Assembly: GCA_002352665.1 (NCBI GenBank)
Contig: DEIV01000014.1
Location: 44,240-108,239 of the forward strand
Direction of reading: 5' to 3'
DNA: 64,000 nt
DNA from: Flavobacteriaceae bacterium UBA2765
Lineage (GTDB): Bacteria > Bacteroidota > Bacteroidia > Flavobacteriales > Flavobacteriaceae
Below, in pieces: positions 37,866 to 46,172 of the stretch. The notes under the pieces were generated by a model. It worked only from the letters and a program-made list of their open reading frames with translations, had not been told where the DNA came from and made no database searches. Position 1 is the first letter of the stretch. Each line of letters starts with the position of its first letter. The translations under genes were made by a program, and so were the position numbers.

Positions 37866-38765
37866 ATGAAAATTTTCGATATCGTTTTATTATCTGATCC
37901 TAGATATATTAATCCTCAAAAAAAAGATGAATATATCGATAATGTCTTACTTGAAGATAGATTGGTTCAAGATGCACTAGAAGCACTAGGATTAAAAACA
38001 ATACGTCTTTCTTGGGATGATAAAAACTTTGATTGGTCAAGCACTAAATTTGCCTTATTTAGAACTACTTGGGACTATTTTGATCGTTTTGATGAATTCT
38101 CTATTTGGTTAAATAAAGTAAGTAAACAAACACAATTATTAAATACTGAAAGTATTGTTAGATGGAATATTGATAAACACTATTTACAAGATTTAGAGCA
38201 AAAAGGAGTGCATTGTACTCCAACATACTTTATAGAAAAGAATACGGCAATCACTTTAAAAGCAATACATAAAAAGACAAATTGGAAAGATACCGTATTA
38301 AAACCTGTTATCTCAGGAGCAGCAAGACATACATATCATTTAAACATAGATAATATGTCAAGGTATGAGCATCTTTTTAACGAATTAATTAGTAAAGAAT
38401 CCTTTATGCTACAGCCTTTTCAAAAGAATATTATTGAAAAAGGCGAGCTTTCACTAATTATAATAGATGGTGAATTTACACATGCCGTATTAAAAATTGC
38501 AAAAGAAGGTGATTTTAGAGTGCAAGATGATTTTGGTGGCTCTGTACACAACTATACACCTAGCCCACAAGAAATTAAATTTGCAGAAAAAGCAGTACAA
38601 GCTTGTATTCCTAAACCCATTTATGCCAGGGTAGATATGTATACTGATAATGATGGTTTATTAGCCATTTCTGAGTTAGAACTTATTGAACCGGAATTAT
38701 GGTTCAGAAAGCATCCTAAGGCTGCTGAAAAATTAGCATTGGCAATTCATAAATTTATGACATAA
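37866..38765 (+). CDS. ATP-grasp family ligase (RimK/glutathione synthetase-like)
   Basis: The 299-residue protein has the ATP-grasp layout: an N-terminal preATP domain (about 1-120), the VLKPVISGAARH segment where the ATP-binding lysine lies, and ELELIEPELWF near the end holding metal-binding acidic residues. This last word is common in the RimK/glutathione synthetase-like and DcsG-like group. It may join amino acids or thiols, but the substrate is unknown. It follows ggt by 24 bp, so a link to gamma-glutamyl metabolism is possible. Confidence 0.78.
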   Translation: MKIFDIVLLSDPRYINPQKKDEYIDNVLLEDRLVQDALEALGLKTIRLSWDDKNFDWSSTKFALFRTTWDYFDRFDEFSIWLNKVSKQTQLLNTESIVRWNIDKHYLQDLEQKGVHCTPTYFIEKNTAITLKAIHKKTNWKDTVLKPVISGAARHTYHLNIDNMSRYEHLFNELISKESFMLQPFQKNIIEKGELSLIIIDGEFTHAVLKIAKEGDFRVQDDFGGSVHNYTPSPQEIKFAEKAVQACIPKPIYARVDMYTDNDGLLAISELELIEPELWFRKHPKAAEKLALAIHKFMT

Positions 38766-39059
38766 TGATCGTTTATAAGTTGCTTTGGAACACTATTTGA
38801 CTATGCTACATCAAATGCATTTGTAAATTTTAAAAAATATTCACAGTTTTTCTTAACGATAACAATTATGAGATTAGTCTTAAGTAGGCTTATATAGTGC
38901 TTGGCCTGTTTTAGATGGTATTTTTACATTAAATAAATGCATTAAATAAAGGGTATTTGCTTAGTTTTTTATACTTTCGCAACTGCAAATTTTGACGGAA
39001 TGTCAATTGATTTTAGCTGATTATTTTAAAAATATATGTCAAGCTGACATACATTAATT

Positions 39060-40970
39060 ATGGAAGAAAAGAAATTCGATTTAAATTCATTAATAGGATT
39101 TATATTATTAGGTGCCATTATGGTTTGGTATATGTACACCAACCAACCAACACCAGAAGAACTTGAAAAACAAAGAACGGAGCAAATACAAGATTCTATT
39201 CAAAAAGTTCAACAAATTACAAACAAAGACACCGTAAAACCTGAAACCGGTATTACCACTATAAAACCCACAGATTCTACTGCACTGTCTAAGGCACAAA
39301 GTCAATTGGGTGCTTTCGCTTATAGTGCTACTTTACCCTCTGCCAAGGCTAATGAAACTACTATTGAAAATGCGTTGTTAAAAGTTACTGTGGCTAATAA
39401 AGGTGGACAAATAACAGCAGTAGAACTTAAGAATTATAAAACTTTTGATAAAAAACCTCTGTATTTAGTAAAAGATAACAATGCTTTATTTAATATCAGC
39501 TTTGCTACCACTGATAATCGGAATTTAAATACCAAAGACCTATTTTTTGAACCGACATTAACAAAAAATGGAGAGCATCAAGTGCTTTCTATGAAATTGA
39601 AGGTTTCTAAAAATCAATTCTTGGAATATCGCTACGAAATTAAACCCGATGATTATATGCTCGATTTTGCGATTAAATCTCAAGATATGGGCAATGATAT
39701 CAATTCTTCTCAGGCTTTGAATTTGGATTGGAACTTAAAGGCCTATCGTCAAGAAAAGAGTATGAAAACTGAAAATATGTACTCTTATTATTACTATAGA
39801 GCTGATGATGATGTAAGCTATTTAAGTAATAATGACGAAGACAATTTAAAGGATGTTGATTGGGTAGCTTTTAAACAACACTTTTTTACCTCAATTTTAA
39901 AAACAGATACACCTTTTAGTTCAGCTGAGTTTGTCTCTAAAAATTTAGTTGAAGATGAAGAAATAGATACTGTATTTACCAAACAGTTTAGCATAAAAGC
40001 ACCATTGAGCATGAAAAATGGTGAATTAAATTATGCTATGAATTGGTATTATGGCCCAACTGATTATACTGTATTTAAAAAATACGAGGGCACTAATTTT
40101 ACTGAAGTAGCCGATTTAGGTTGGGGTATTTTCGGATGGATCAATAGATTGGTATTTATCCCTGTATTTGCATTTTTAAGTTCTTTTATTGGTAACTACG
40201 GACTCATTATTATATTAATGACCATTGTAGTGAGAATAATAATGTCTCCGGTTGTATATAAATCGTATTTGTCAAGTGCAAAGATGAAGGTATTACGTCC
40301 TGAAATGCAGGAGATCAATGAAAAATATAAGGGCAAAGAAAATGCCATGAAACGTCAACAAGAGACTATGGCATTACAGCGTAAAGCAGGTGTTAGTCCA
40401 CTTTCAGGTTGTATACCCGCCTTGATACAAATGCCGGTTTTCTTTGCGTTATTCAGGTTTTTTCCTTCAAATATTGAGTTGCGTCAAAAAGGATTTTTAT
40501 GGGCAGATGATCTTTCATCATATGATGCCATTGCACAATTACCATTTAAAATTCCTTATTATGAAGACCATGTTAGTTTGTTTCCTATTCTAGCATCGGT
40601 GGCTATTTTCTTCTATATGCGTATGACACAAAGTCAACAAATGAATATGCAACAGCCTACACAAGAAGGTATGCCTGATATGGGTAAAATGATGAAAATG
40701 ATGATGTATTTTTCACCTATTATGATGCTCTTTTTCTTTAATAATTATGCCAGCAGTTTGAGTTTATATTATTTTGTATCTAACTTATTGACTATTATAA
40801 TTATGTTGGTGATTAAGAATTTTATTTTAGATGAAGATAAAATTCATGCACAAATTCAAGAAAATAAAGCAAAACCTGAAAAGAAGAAAAGCAAATTCAG
40901 ACAACGTTTAGATGATGCCATGAAGCAAGCACAAACACAACAAGAATTACAAAAAGGTAAAAAGAAATAA
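39060..40970 (+). CDS. yidC: Membrane protein insertase YidC
   Basis: The 636-residue protein has an N-terminal anchor (about 11-25), a large periplasmic beta-sandwich (about 75-340), then the conserved five-helix insertase core from GWINRLVFIP to the C-terminus, with SPLSGCIPALIQMPVFFALF as the family signature. The tail is basic (KKKSKFRQRL), suited to ribosome binding. YidC inserts membrane proteins alone or with Sec. The 294-bp gap upstream holds no gene. A small lipoprotein gene follows after 20 bp. Confidence 0.95.
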   Translation: MEEKKFDLNSLIGFILLGAIMVWYMYTNQPTPEELEKQRTEQIQDSIQKVQQITNKDTVKPETGITTIKPTDSTALSKAQSQLGAFAYSATLPSAKANETTIENALLKVTVANKGGQITAVELKNYKTFDKKPLYLVKDNNALFNISFATTDNRNLNTKDLFFEPTLTKNGEHQVLSMKLKVSKNQFLEYRYEIKPDDYMLDFAIKSQDMGNDINSSQALNLDWNLKAYRQEKSMKTENMYSYYYYRADDDVSYLSNNDEDNLKDVDWVAFKQHFFTSILKTDTPFSSAEFVSKNLVEDEEIDTVFTKQFSIKAPLSMKNGELNYAMNWYYGPTDYTVFKKYEGTNFTEVADLGWGIFGWINRLVFIPVFAFLSSFIGNYGLIIILMTIVVRIIMSPVVYKSYLSSAKMKVLRPEMQEINEKYKGKENAMKRQQETMALQRKAGVSPLSGCIPALIQMPVFFALFRFFPSNIELRQKGFLWADDLSSYDAIAQLPFKIPYYEDHVSLFPILASVAIFFYMRMTQSQQMNMQQPTQEGMPDMGKMMKMMMYFSPIMMLFFFNNYASSLSLYYFVSNLLTIIIMLVIKNFILDEDKIHAQIQENKAKPEKKKSKFRQRLDDAMKQAQTQQELQKGKKK

Positions 40971-40990
40971 TCGCTAAACCCAATTATCAA

Positions 40991-41617
40991 ATGCAAGTAT
41001 TTAAGTATATTCTAGTAATATGTAGTTTACTGTTGCTTAACAGTTGTGCATCGAGTTATAGAACTGTTAATCCAAAAAGCTTACATTATATTTCTAATAA
41101 TAGCAATAATGGTGTTACGCTTCAATATAAATATGATCTCCTCAGAAAGAAATATGCTAAAAAAGAGCTTAAAAAAGGAGTGAAATTGGTTGCTATTAAA
41201 GTAACCAACAATACAGACGATGATTTAATTTTTGGTAAGGATATAAAATTATTTTACGAAAATCAAAAAGAATTATTAATCATGGATAATGAAATTGTTT
41301 TTAAATCATTAAAGCAAAGTCCGACCTCCTATTTATGGTATTTGTTATTAACTCCTGTTAATTTTTATACTACATCTACAAATTCTTATGGCATACAAGA
41401 AGAAACCAGTTCTACACCAATTGGTCTTGTCATTGGTCCAGGTCTTGCAGGTGGAAATATGATTGCTGCAAGTTCTGCCAATAAAAAATTCAAAACTGAT
41501 TTATTAAATTATAATATTACTGGAACTTCTATAAAAAAGGGAGAAACAGCCTATGGATTAATTGGCATAAGAACTGACAGTTTTAATGCTATTAAAGTTG
41601 CTTTAACTCAAGAATAA
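40991..41617 (+). CDS. Lipoprotein of unknown function downstream of yidC
   Basis: The 208-residue protein has a lipobox LLNSC giving lipidation at Cys19, followed by a beta-rich body with VKLVAIKVTNNTDDDL (about 75-90), a mid-protein DFG-like loop, and a glycine-rich GLVIGPGLAGGNMIAASS segment (about 143-160) that could span or insert in a membrane. I do not recognise a family. It lies 20 bp after yidC and so probably shares its mRNA. Confidence 0.6.
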   Translation: MQVFKYILVICSLLLLNSCASSYRTVNPKSLHYISNNSNNGVTLQYKYDLLRKKYAKKELKKGVKLVAIKVTNNTDDDLIFGKDIKLFYENQKELLIMDNEIVFKSLKQSPTSYLWYLLLTPVNFYTTSTNSYGIQEETSSTPIGLVIGPGLAGGNMIAASSANKKFKTDLLNYNITGTSIKKGETAYGLIGIRTDSFNAIKVALTQE

Positions 41618-41642
41618 TGCTTTTTAACTAATGTCAGTTAAA

Positions 41643-41765
41643 ACTCATAAATTTAGAATGTACGTCATTCTGAACTTGTTTCAGAATCTCATTTCTAAAT
41701 CAATGCGACAATAGGAGACCCTGAAATAAGCCCACCTATCGACGAGGCAGGTTCAAGATGATGTT
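41643..41765. repeat. Dispersed inverted-repeat element (MITE/REP-like)
   Basis: Left arm GTCATTCTGAAC...TTTCAGAATCTC (41664-41691) is roughly complementary to the right portion GAGACCCTGAAATAAG...GTTCAAGATGAT (41719-41762). The right arm has a GC-rich insert CCCACCTATCGACGAGGCAG between its halves. The upstream edge ACTCATAAATTTAGAATGTAC (41643-41663) recurs at 63591-63611 with one mismatch. It fills the gap between convergent genes and has no coding frame. Confidence 0.6.
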
Positions 41766-41776
41766 ATAAAATATGA

Positions 41777-42910
41777 CTATAAATAATCCTTCAATACTTC
41801 AATGGTCTTATCGATTTCTTCTTTAGTATTGTATTTACTAAATGAAAAACGTATTGAAGTTTTTTCGGCATCAGCACTAGAAAGTATCTCATTCAATACA
41901 TGCGATCCTCTAGCACTACCACTTTGACAGGCACTCCCACCTGAAGCGGCAATTCCCTTTAAATCTAATTGAAATAAAAGCATTGGTAACGCCTTAGAAA
42001 AACGCACATTTAGTATAATATATGAGGAATTATCCGCATCGGCAGAACATCCATTATATGCAATATTGACATCTAGGTGATTAAGACTATCAATAAAATA
42101 TTGTTTTAGCTGATTGATATAATTTCGGTCTGTTTCAAGATTTTCTAGGGCAATAGCTAAAGCCATTTGCATACCTGCTATATTGTGTACATTTTCAGTA
42201 CCTGCTCTGGCACCACGCTCCTGCTCTCCTCCTACCAATAAGGGTAAAATACCAAATCCCTTTTTTATAATTGCAAAGCCCACGCCTTTAGGGCCATGAA
42301 ATTTATGGGCACTGGCCACCATAAAATCAATAGGTGTTTCTTGTAAATCGATTTTATAATGACCAATGGCTTGAACGGTGTCAGAATGAAATAAAGCCTT
42401 ATGTTGAGCACATAAATCACAAACCTTTTTAATAGCTAAAATATTCCCCAATTCATTATTGATGTACATTAGGCTAAGCAAAGTTTTTTTGCCGTCTTGT
42501 TGTAGCAATTCCTCAAGATGTTTAAAATCAATTGCTCCATTTTCATTAATATTTACATATTGTACCTCAACATTATATTCTTTTGCTAAAGATGCTATGG
42601 TATGTAATACCGCATGATGTTCAATTTTCGAGCTAATGATCCTTTCAACTTGTAAATTAACTATAGCATTGCGTAAAATTAGATTGTCAGCTTCACTCCC
42701 ACCGGCAGTAAAGATCACTTCTCCGGCTGTCACATTAAAATGTTTGGCAATACTTTTACGAGCTTCTTCCACAATGGTTTTTGCTTTTCTGCCAAATTGA
42801 TGTGTAGATGAAGGATTTCCATAAACATCAGCCATCACTTCCGTAATTTTAGCAATTACATCATGATCAATACGTGTTGTGGCGGCATTATCTAAGTAAA
42901 TCTGTTTCAT
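41777..42910 (-). CDS. Cysteine desulfurase (NifS/IscS-like)
   Basis: The 377-residue PLP enzyme starts IYLDNAATTRID and has the PLP-binding lysine Lys203 in SAHKFHGPKG and the persulfide cysteine Cys328 in GGSACQSGS. This removes sulfur from cysteine for Fe-S clusters and thiolated products. The short catalytic loop and the GSARGSHVL end are like the NifS/IscS group I rather than SufS. No isc or suf genes are adjacent, so the role is likely housekeeping or tRNA thiolation. Symbol left open. Confidence 0.9.
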   Translation of the reverse strand: MKQIYLDNAATTRIDHDVIAKITEVMADVYGNPSSTHQFGRKAKTIVEEARKSIAKHFNVTAGEVIFTAGGSEADNLILRNAIVNLQVERIISSKIEHHAVLHTIASLAKEYNVEVQYVNINENGAIDFKHLEELLQQDGKKTLLSLMYINNELGNILAIKKVCDLCAQHKALFHSDTVQAIGHYKIDLQETPIDFMVASAHKFHGPKGVGFAIIKKGFGILPLLVGGEQERGARAGTENVHNIAGMQMALAIALENLETDRNYINQLKQYFIDSLNHLDVNIAYNGCSADADNSSYIILNVRFSKALPMLLFQLDLKGIAASGGSACQSGSARGSHVLNEILSSADAEKTSIRFSFSKYNTKEEIDKTIEVLKDYL

Positions 42911-42968
42911 CAGGCAAAAGTAATCAAATTTTAACGTTAAGTATTTTTACTTTTTACAGTATTTCTGT

Positions 42969-42976
42969 TACATTTG
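42969..42976 (+). promoter_or_regulatory. -7 element TACATTTG just before a lipoprotein start
   Basis: TACATTTG matches TAnnTTTG and ends only 5 bp before the ATG at 42982, so a transcript from it would be leaderless or nearly so. No -33 box was found. Confidence 0.35.
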
Positions 42977-42981
42977 TTCAT

Positions 42982-43833
42982 ATGAAAAAAATTACCATAA
43001 TTCTAGTATTTCTTTTTACCTTATCCTGTGATGACGGTAATTTTGATATTCCTGAATTCGACTTTGCTTCGATTACTGAGATCAACAATTGTGATGATGT
43101 AGATGTAGTACTTTATAAAATTAATGGAAGTGAAACATTAATAATTGAAATAGATCCAAAATTAGGGGTAGATGATGGTACTTTTCTTACCCATATTTGG
43201 GATGATACCACACCATTTACCGTTAGTGAAACTGGTGCCAATAAAATTATCTATAGAATATTAGATGATACACCCACGAAAGATTATTATTGTCAAAATA
43301 TACCTCCTACAACGCCGGTTGTAATAGATGAATGGCAAGGAACAGGTGTAATAATTGCAAGAACTGATTTTACTCAAGATGATAATGATACTGTAGATGA
43401 AGCTGAGGATGATACTATTGATCATGATGAGGATGGTATTCCTGATTATATTGATTCTGATGATGATGATGATGGTATTCCAACTAAAGATGAAGATGTT
43501 GATGGTGACGGAGATCCTACCAATGATGATACAGATGGAGATAATATCAAAAATTATTTAGATGAAGATGATGACGAAGATGGCTTACTTACCGCATTTG
43601 AATCTAATACAGAAGATGATAATGGCAATGGCAGTAAAGATTATTTAGATGCAGAAACAAATAATAATGCACTGGTAGAGGCAAGAACTGTAAAAAATAG
43701 TTATGAAGAGGTCTATGAGACTAACATGGATATTCAATCCTTAAAGTTGACCAACAATAATGGCAACACTATAAATTTTGATTTATATAATTTTGGTACA
43801 AAAACTAACAAAGTAACTATTATTGAGGAATAA
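42982..43833 (+). CDS. Acidic lipoprotein with thrombospondin type 3-like calcium repeats
   Basis: Translation is placed at the ATG 42982, which opens the lipoprotein signal MKKITIILVFLFTLSC, giving 283 residues with Cys16 lipidated; a longer TTG frame crosses the desulfurase start. The second half (about 140-215) is strongly acidic with repeated DxDxDG units such as DHDEDGIPDYIDSDDDDDGI and VDGDGDPTND, typical of calcium-binding thrombospondin type 3 repeats in Bacteroidetes surface proteins. It probably binds calcium on the cell surface. The function is unknown. It is followed within 2 bp by a DUF2752 gene. Confidence 0.75.
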   Translation: MKKITIILVFLFTLSCDDGNFDIPEFDFASITEINNCDDVDVVLYKINGSETLIIEIDPKLGVDDGTFLTHIWDDTTPFTVSETGANKIIYRILDDTPTKDYYCQNIPPTTPVVIDEWQGTGVIIARTDFTQDDNDTVDEAEDDTIDHDEDGIPDYIDSDDDDDGIPTKDEDVDGDGDPTNDDTDGDNIKNYLDEDDDEDGLLTAFESNTEDDNGNGSKDYLDAETNNNALVEARTVKNSYEEVYETNMDIQSLKLTNNNGNTINFDLYNFGTKTNKVTIIEE

Positions 43834-43835
43834 TT

Positions 43836-44123
43836 ATGGGTGTAATTTCTTTTTTAGAAGAAAATATGTTATCCTGTCAATGGAAAAAAATGGGATATGA
43901 GTGTACGGGTTGTGGCATGCAGCGCTCTATAATTCATATTTTAAAAGGAGAATTTGTAGAAGCTTTTTATATGTATCCTGCTATTTATACATTAATTCTT
44001 ATGTTTGTATACTTAGGTTTTCATTTAAAATTTAGTTTTAAAAACGGACATAAAGTTTTATTATTTTTATTTATTAGCAATTTGCTTATTATTTTTACCA
44101 ATTTTCTTATTAAAATCAACTAA
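43836..44123 (+). CDS. DUF2752 membrane protein, copy 1
   Basis: The 95-residue membrane protein has the DUF2752 signature in YECTGCGMQRSIIHILKGE (residues 22-40), a Cys-rich turn followed by hydrophobic helices at about 45-62 and 70-90. The family is widespread and its function is unknown. It starts 2 bp after the acidic lipoprotein gene and is followed 21 bp later by a CCC-motif membrane protein, then another DUF2752 protein at 44489. Confidence 0.78.
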   Translation: MGVISFLEENMLSCQWKKMGYECTGCGMQRSIIHILKGEFVEAFYMYPAIYTLILMFVYLGFHLKFSFKNGHKVLLFLFISNLLIIFTNFLIKIN

Positions 44124-44144
44124 AAAAATTAAAATCAACATATT

Positions 44145-44477
44145 ATGGAAAATCAAAAATTACCAAATGCAACAGTAGTATTAGTTATGGGTATTCTATC
44201 CATTCTGGGTTCATGTTGTTATGCAGTACCAGGCCTACTCTTTGGCGTTATAGCCTTAGTTTTAGGTAATAAGGCAGTCAAGACCTATAAGGAAGCACCA
44301 GAAAATTATTCAGATTACGGAAACGTTACTGCCGGAAGAATAATGGGTATTATAGGAATTATTCTAAGTATTATTTTTATCGCTTTAATAATCTGGGCTA
44401 TTATGTTTATTGGTTGGGAAGTAATGCAAGATCCTGAATTATTGCAAGAAAGATTAGAAGAGTTACAAAATCAATAA
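44145..44477 (+). CDS. CCC-motif / DUF4190-like membrane protein
   Basis: The 110-residue protein has two hydrophobic spans (about 8-40 and 66-93) with GSCCYAVPGLLFGVIALVLG between loop segments and a cytoplasmic loop KTYKEAPENYSDYGN, then NVTAGRIMGIIGI. This pattern is that of the DUF4190-type or CCC-motif membrane proteins seen beside DUF2752 genes in Bacteroidetes. Its role is unknown. Confidence 0.72.
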   Translation: MENQKLPNATVVLVMGILSILGSCCYAVPGLLFGVIALVLGNKAVKTYKEAPENYSDYGNVTAGRIMGIIGIILSIIFIALIIWAIMFIGWEVMQDPELLQERLEELQNQ

Positions 44478-44488
44478 TTATAAAAAAA

Positions 44489-44887
44489 TTGAAACTCAAA
44501 TATTATATAATGCTATTACTTTTAGGAGTGGTAGCATTTTTTTATTTTAGTATTGACCCTAATGAAGTTGATTTTTTATTAAAGTGTCCGCTATACAGAA
44601 CCACAGGTCTATTCTGTCCGGGTTGCGGTAGCCAACGTTCCATTCACCATTTATTACATGTTGATCTTGCCAGTGCCGCTCAGAATAATGTGATGCTACT
44701 TATCGGATTGGTGGCTATGGTCTATCATTATGGTATTATGGCATATAATAGATATTTCAATCGTCATGTTGATAGTATATTTAACCATCGTATGGTAATC
44801 ATCATAGCAATTGGAATCTTATTCTTATTTTGGATATTGAGAAATATCCCTACTTACCCTTTTACACTATTGTCTCCATCATTATAG
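44489..44887 (+). CDS. DUF2752 membrane protein, copy 2
   Basis: The 132-residue protein has KCPLYRTTGLFCPGCGSQRS (about 35-54), the DUF2752 Cys motif, followed by two or three membrane helices (about 67-87, 100-120). The frame opens with TTG at 44489 (MKLKYYIML); an internal ATG at 44510 would also keep the fold. It flanks the CCC-motif gene with copy 1. Cysteine pairs of this type can bind metal or be redox active, but the function is unknown. Confidence 0.76.
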   Translation: MKLKYYIMLLLLGVVAFFYFSIDPNEVDFLLKCPLYRTTGLFCPGCGSQRSIHHLLHVDLASAAQNNVMLLIGLVAMVYHYGIMAYNRYFNRHVDSIFNHRMVIIIAIGILFLFWILRNIPTYPFTLLSPSL

Positions 44888-44895
44888 TAATCCTA

Positions 44896-45267
44896 CTATT
44901 CAATTTCTAAATTTAACAAATCATAATGAGAATCGTGTTTGGTTGCTTTTCCACTTTTGATAATTAGCAATTGAGGGGATTGATGTATAACATTAAATTT
45001 AGATGCAATTTCATTAGACAAGGTTCTATAGTTAATTAGATCTAGCAGGTGTAAGTCAACCGAATCCTCTATAGTTTTCTTTTTAAATTGTTTCAAAACA
45101 GCACTGCTAATTCCGCATCTAATACTATGCTTGAAAATTACTTGCGTTTTGGTATTTGAATCTTTAACAATAGCATCTAGTTGCGATAATTCCGTTAAGG
45201 AATTCCATTGTAAACTACTAGTATCATCACTAGGTTTTGAACCAAATATTGTGTCTGAAAAACCCAT
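44896..45267 (-). CDS. ytxJ: Bacillithiol-associated redox protein YtxJ
   Basis: Start taken at 45267 (MGFSDTIF) because the upstream gene's stop overlaps it as TAATG, giving 123 residues. It has a thioredoxin-like fold with the FKHSIRCGISSAVL segment, the YtxJ motif whose cysteine is redox active, and a later LLDLINYRTLSNEIA. YtxJ proteins occur in bacteria that make bacillithiol, including Bacteroidetes, and may remove bacillithiol from proteins. The overlap implies translational coupling to the BI-1-like gene. Confidence 0.83.
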   Translation of the reverse strand: MGFSDTIFGSKPSDDTSSLQWNSLTELSQLDAIVKDSNTKTQVIFKHSIRCGISSAVLKQFKKKTIEDSVDLHLLDLINYRTLSNEIASKFNVIHQSPQLLIIKSGKATKHDSHYDLLNLEIE

Positions 45268-45953
45268 TAATCTCTTGACATAAAAATCCTTAATACATAC
45301 CAAAATAACAACATAAATGATGCAAATAGGCCTACAGCAGCACCTACATATTGGTCGGGTTGATATTCATATTTCAATTTTGAGGTCTGATATAAAATTG
45401 TACCCGCTGCCAAAGCTACCATGGCCACTGAAAACCATAAACCGAGATCAAAACCAAATATGGTTCCGGCAACAATTAAACCGATGGCGATAAAAAACCC
45501 AATCATGAGGGCAGATTTTAAAAAAGAAAAATCTGTTTTAGTAAATAATGCAACAGCACTTAATCCTACAAATAAAAATAAAGTTACCATTCCAGCTTGC
45601 TGTAAAACATCAGGAGAGCTAAAGTTTATAGCTATATAAAGAATGGGGACAAATATTATAGCCTCAGCAATAACATATAGCCCTAAGCCCAAATATTGCA
45701 TATCCCTACTCACTTTATGTGCTAAATTTTCGGCAAAATTTGTCGCCAACCAAAAACCACCCAGCAATAACAACCATAAATAACCTTGTGTTAAGGACAA
45801 CATAAAATTTACTAAAGTTTCAGATTGCAATAGAAAGTATTCTACCACTACAAATAATAGAATTGCCAATGCAACATGTGAATAGGTTTTTCTATAAAAT
45901 ATAGCTTTTTCGCTATCTTGAATATCAATAAATAAATCTTGTGTTTGTGCCAT
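45267..45953 (-). CDS. Bax inhibitor-1 family membrane protein
   Basis: Translation probably starts at 45953 (MAQTQDLFID), as the frame upstream of it is low-complexity and has no signal, giving 228 residues. Seven hydrophobic spans and the GxxG pattern plus SRDMQYLGLGLYVIAEAIIF match the BI-1/YccA family of proton-sensitive calcium-leak and stress proteins. The final helix ends LLFWYVLRIF, near a short charged tail. It overlaps ytxJ by one base. Confidence 0.83.
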   Translation of the reverse strand: MAQTQDLFIDIQDSEKAIFYRKTYSHVALAILLFVVVEYFLLQSETLVNFMLSLTQGYLWLLLLGGFWLATNFAENLAHKVSRDMQYLGLGLYVIAEAIIFVPILYIAINFSSPDVLQQAGMVTLFLFVGLSAVALFTKTDFSFLKSALMIGFFIAIGLIVAGTIFGFDLGLWFSVAMVALAAGTILYQTSKLKYEYQPDQYVGAAVGLFASFMLLFWYVLRIFMSRD

Positions 45954-46172
45954 ATTGTTTTTTTTCAAATATATGATTTTTTGTTTAACTGTTAAACTAG
46001 ACAAATTCATAATCTTTTTGAGCATATTTAATTTGTTTTCAGCCATTAACACGCCTACTGGGCATAGGTATAATGATTTTTTTAACAAAGTGAGCGTTTG
46101 CCATCTATAATTTATTAGTTGTCATTTTAATTTACATAAAAATAGTATCTTTCACTATTCAAACATCAATAA

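Noticed and set aside
42874..42981. A TTG-initiated N-terminal extension of the acidic lipoprotein
   Set aside because: It overlaps the divergent desulfurase start and would bury the lipoprotein signal that begins at 42982.
45954..46088. A 45-codon upstream extension of the BI-1-like gene
   Set aside because: It is low in complexity and lacks the family's N-terminal pattern. The start at 45953 gives the expected length of about 228 residues.
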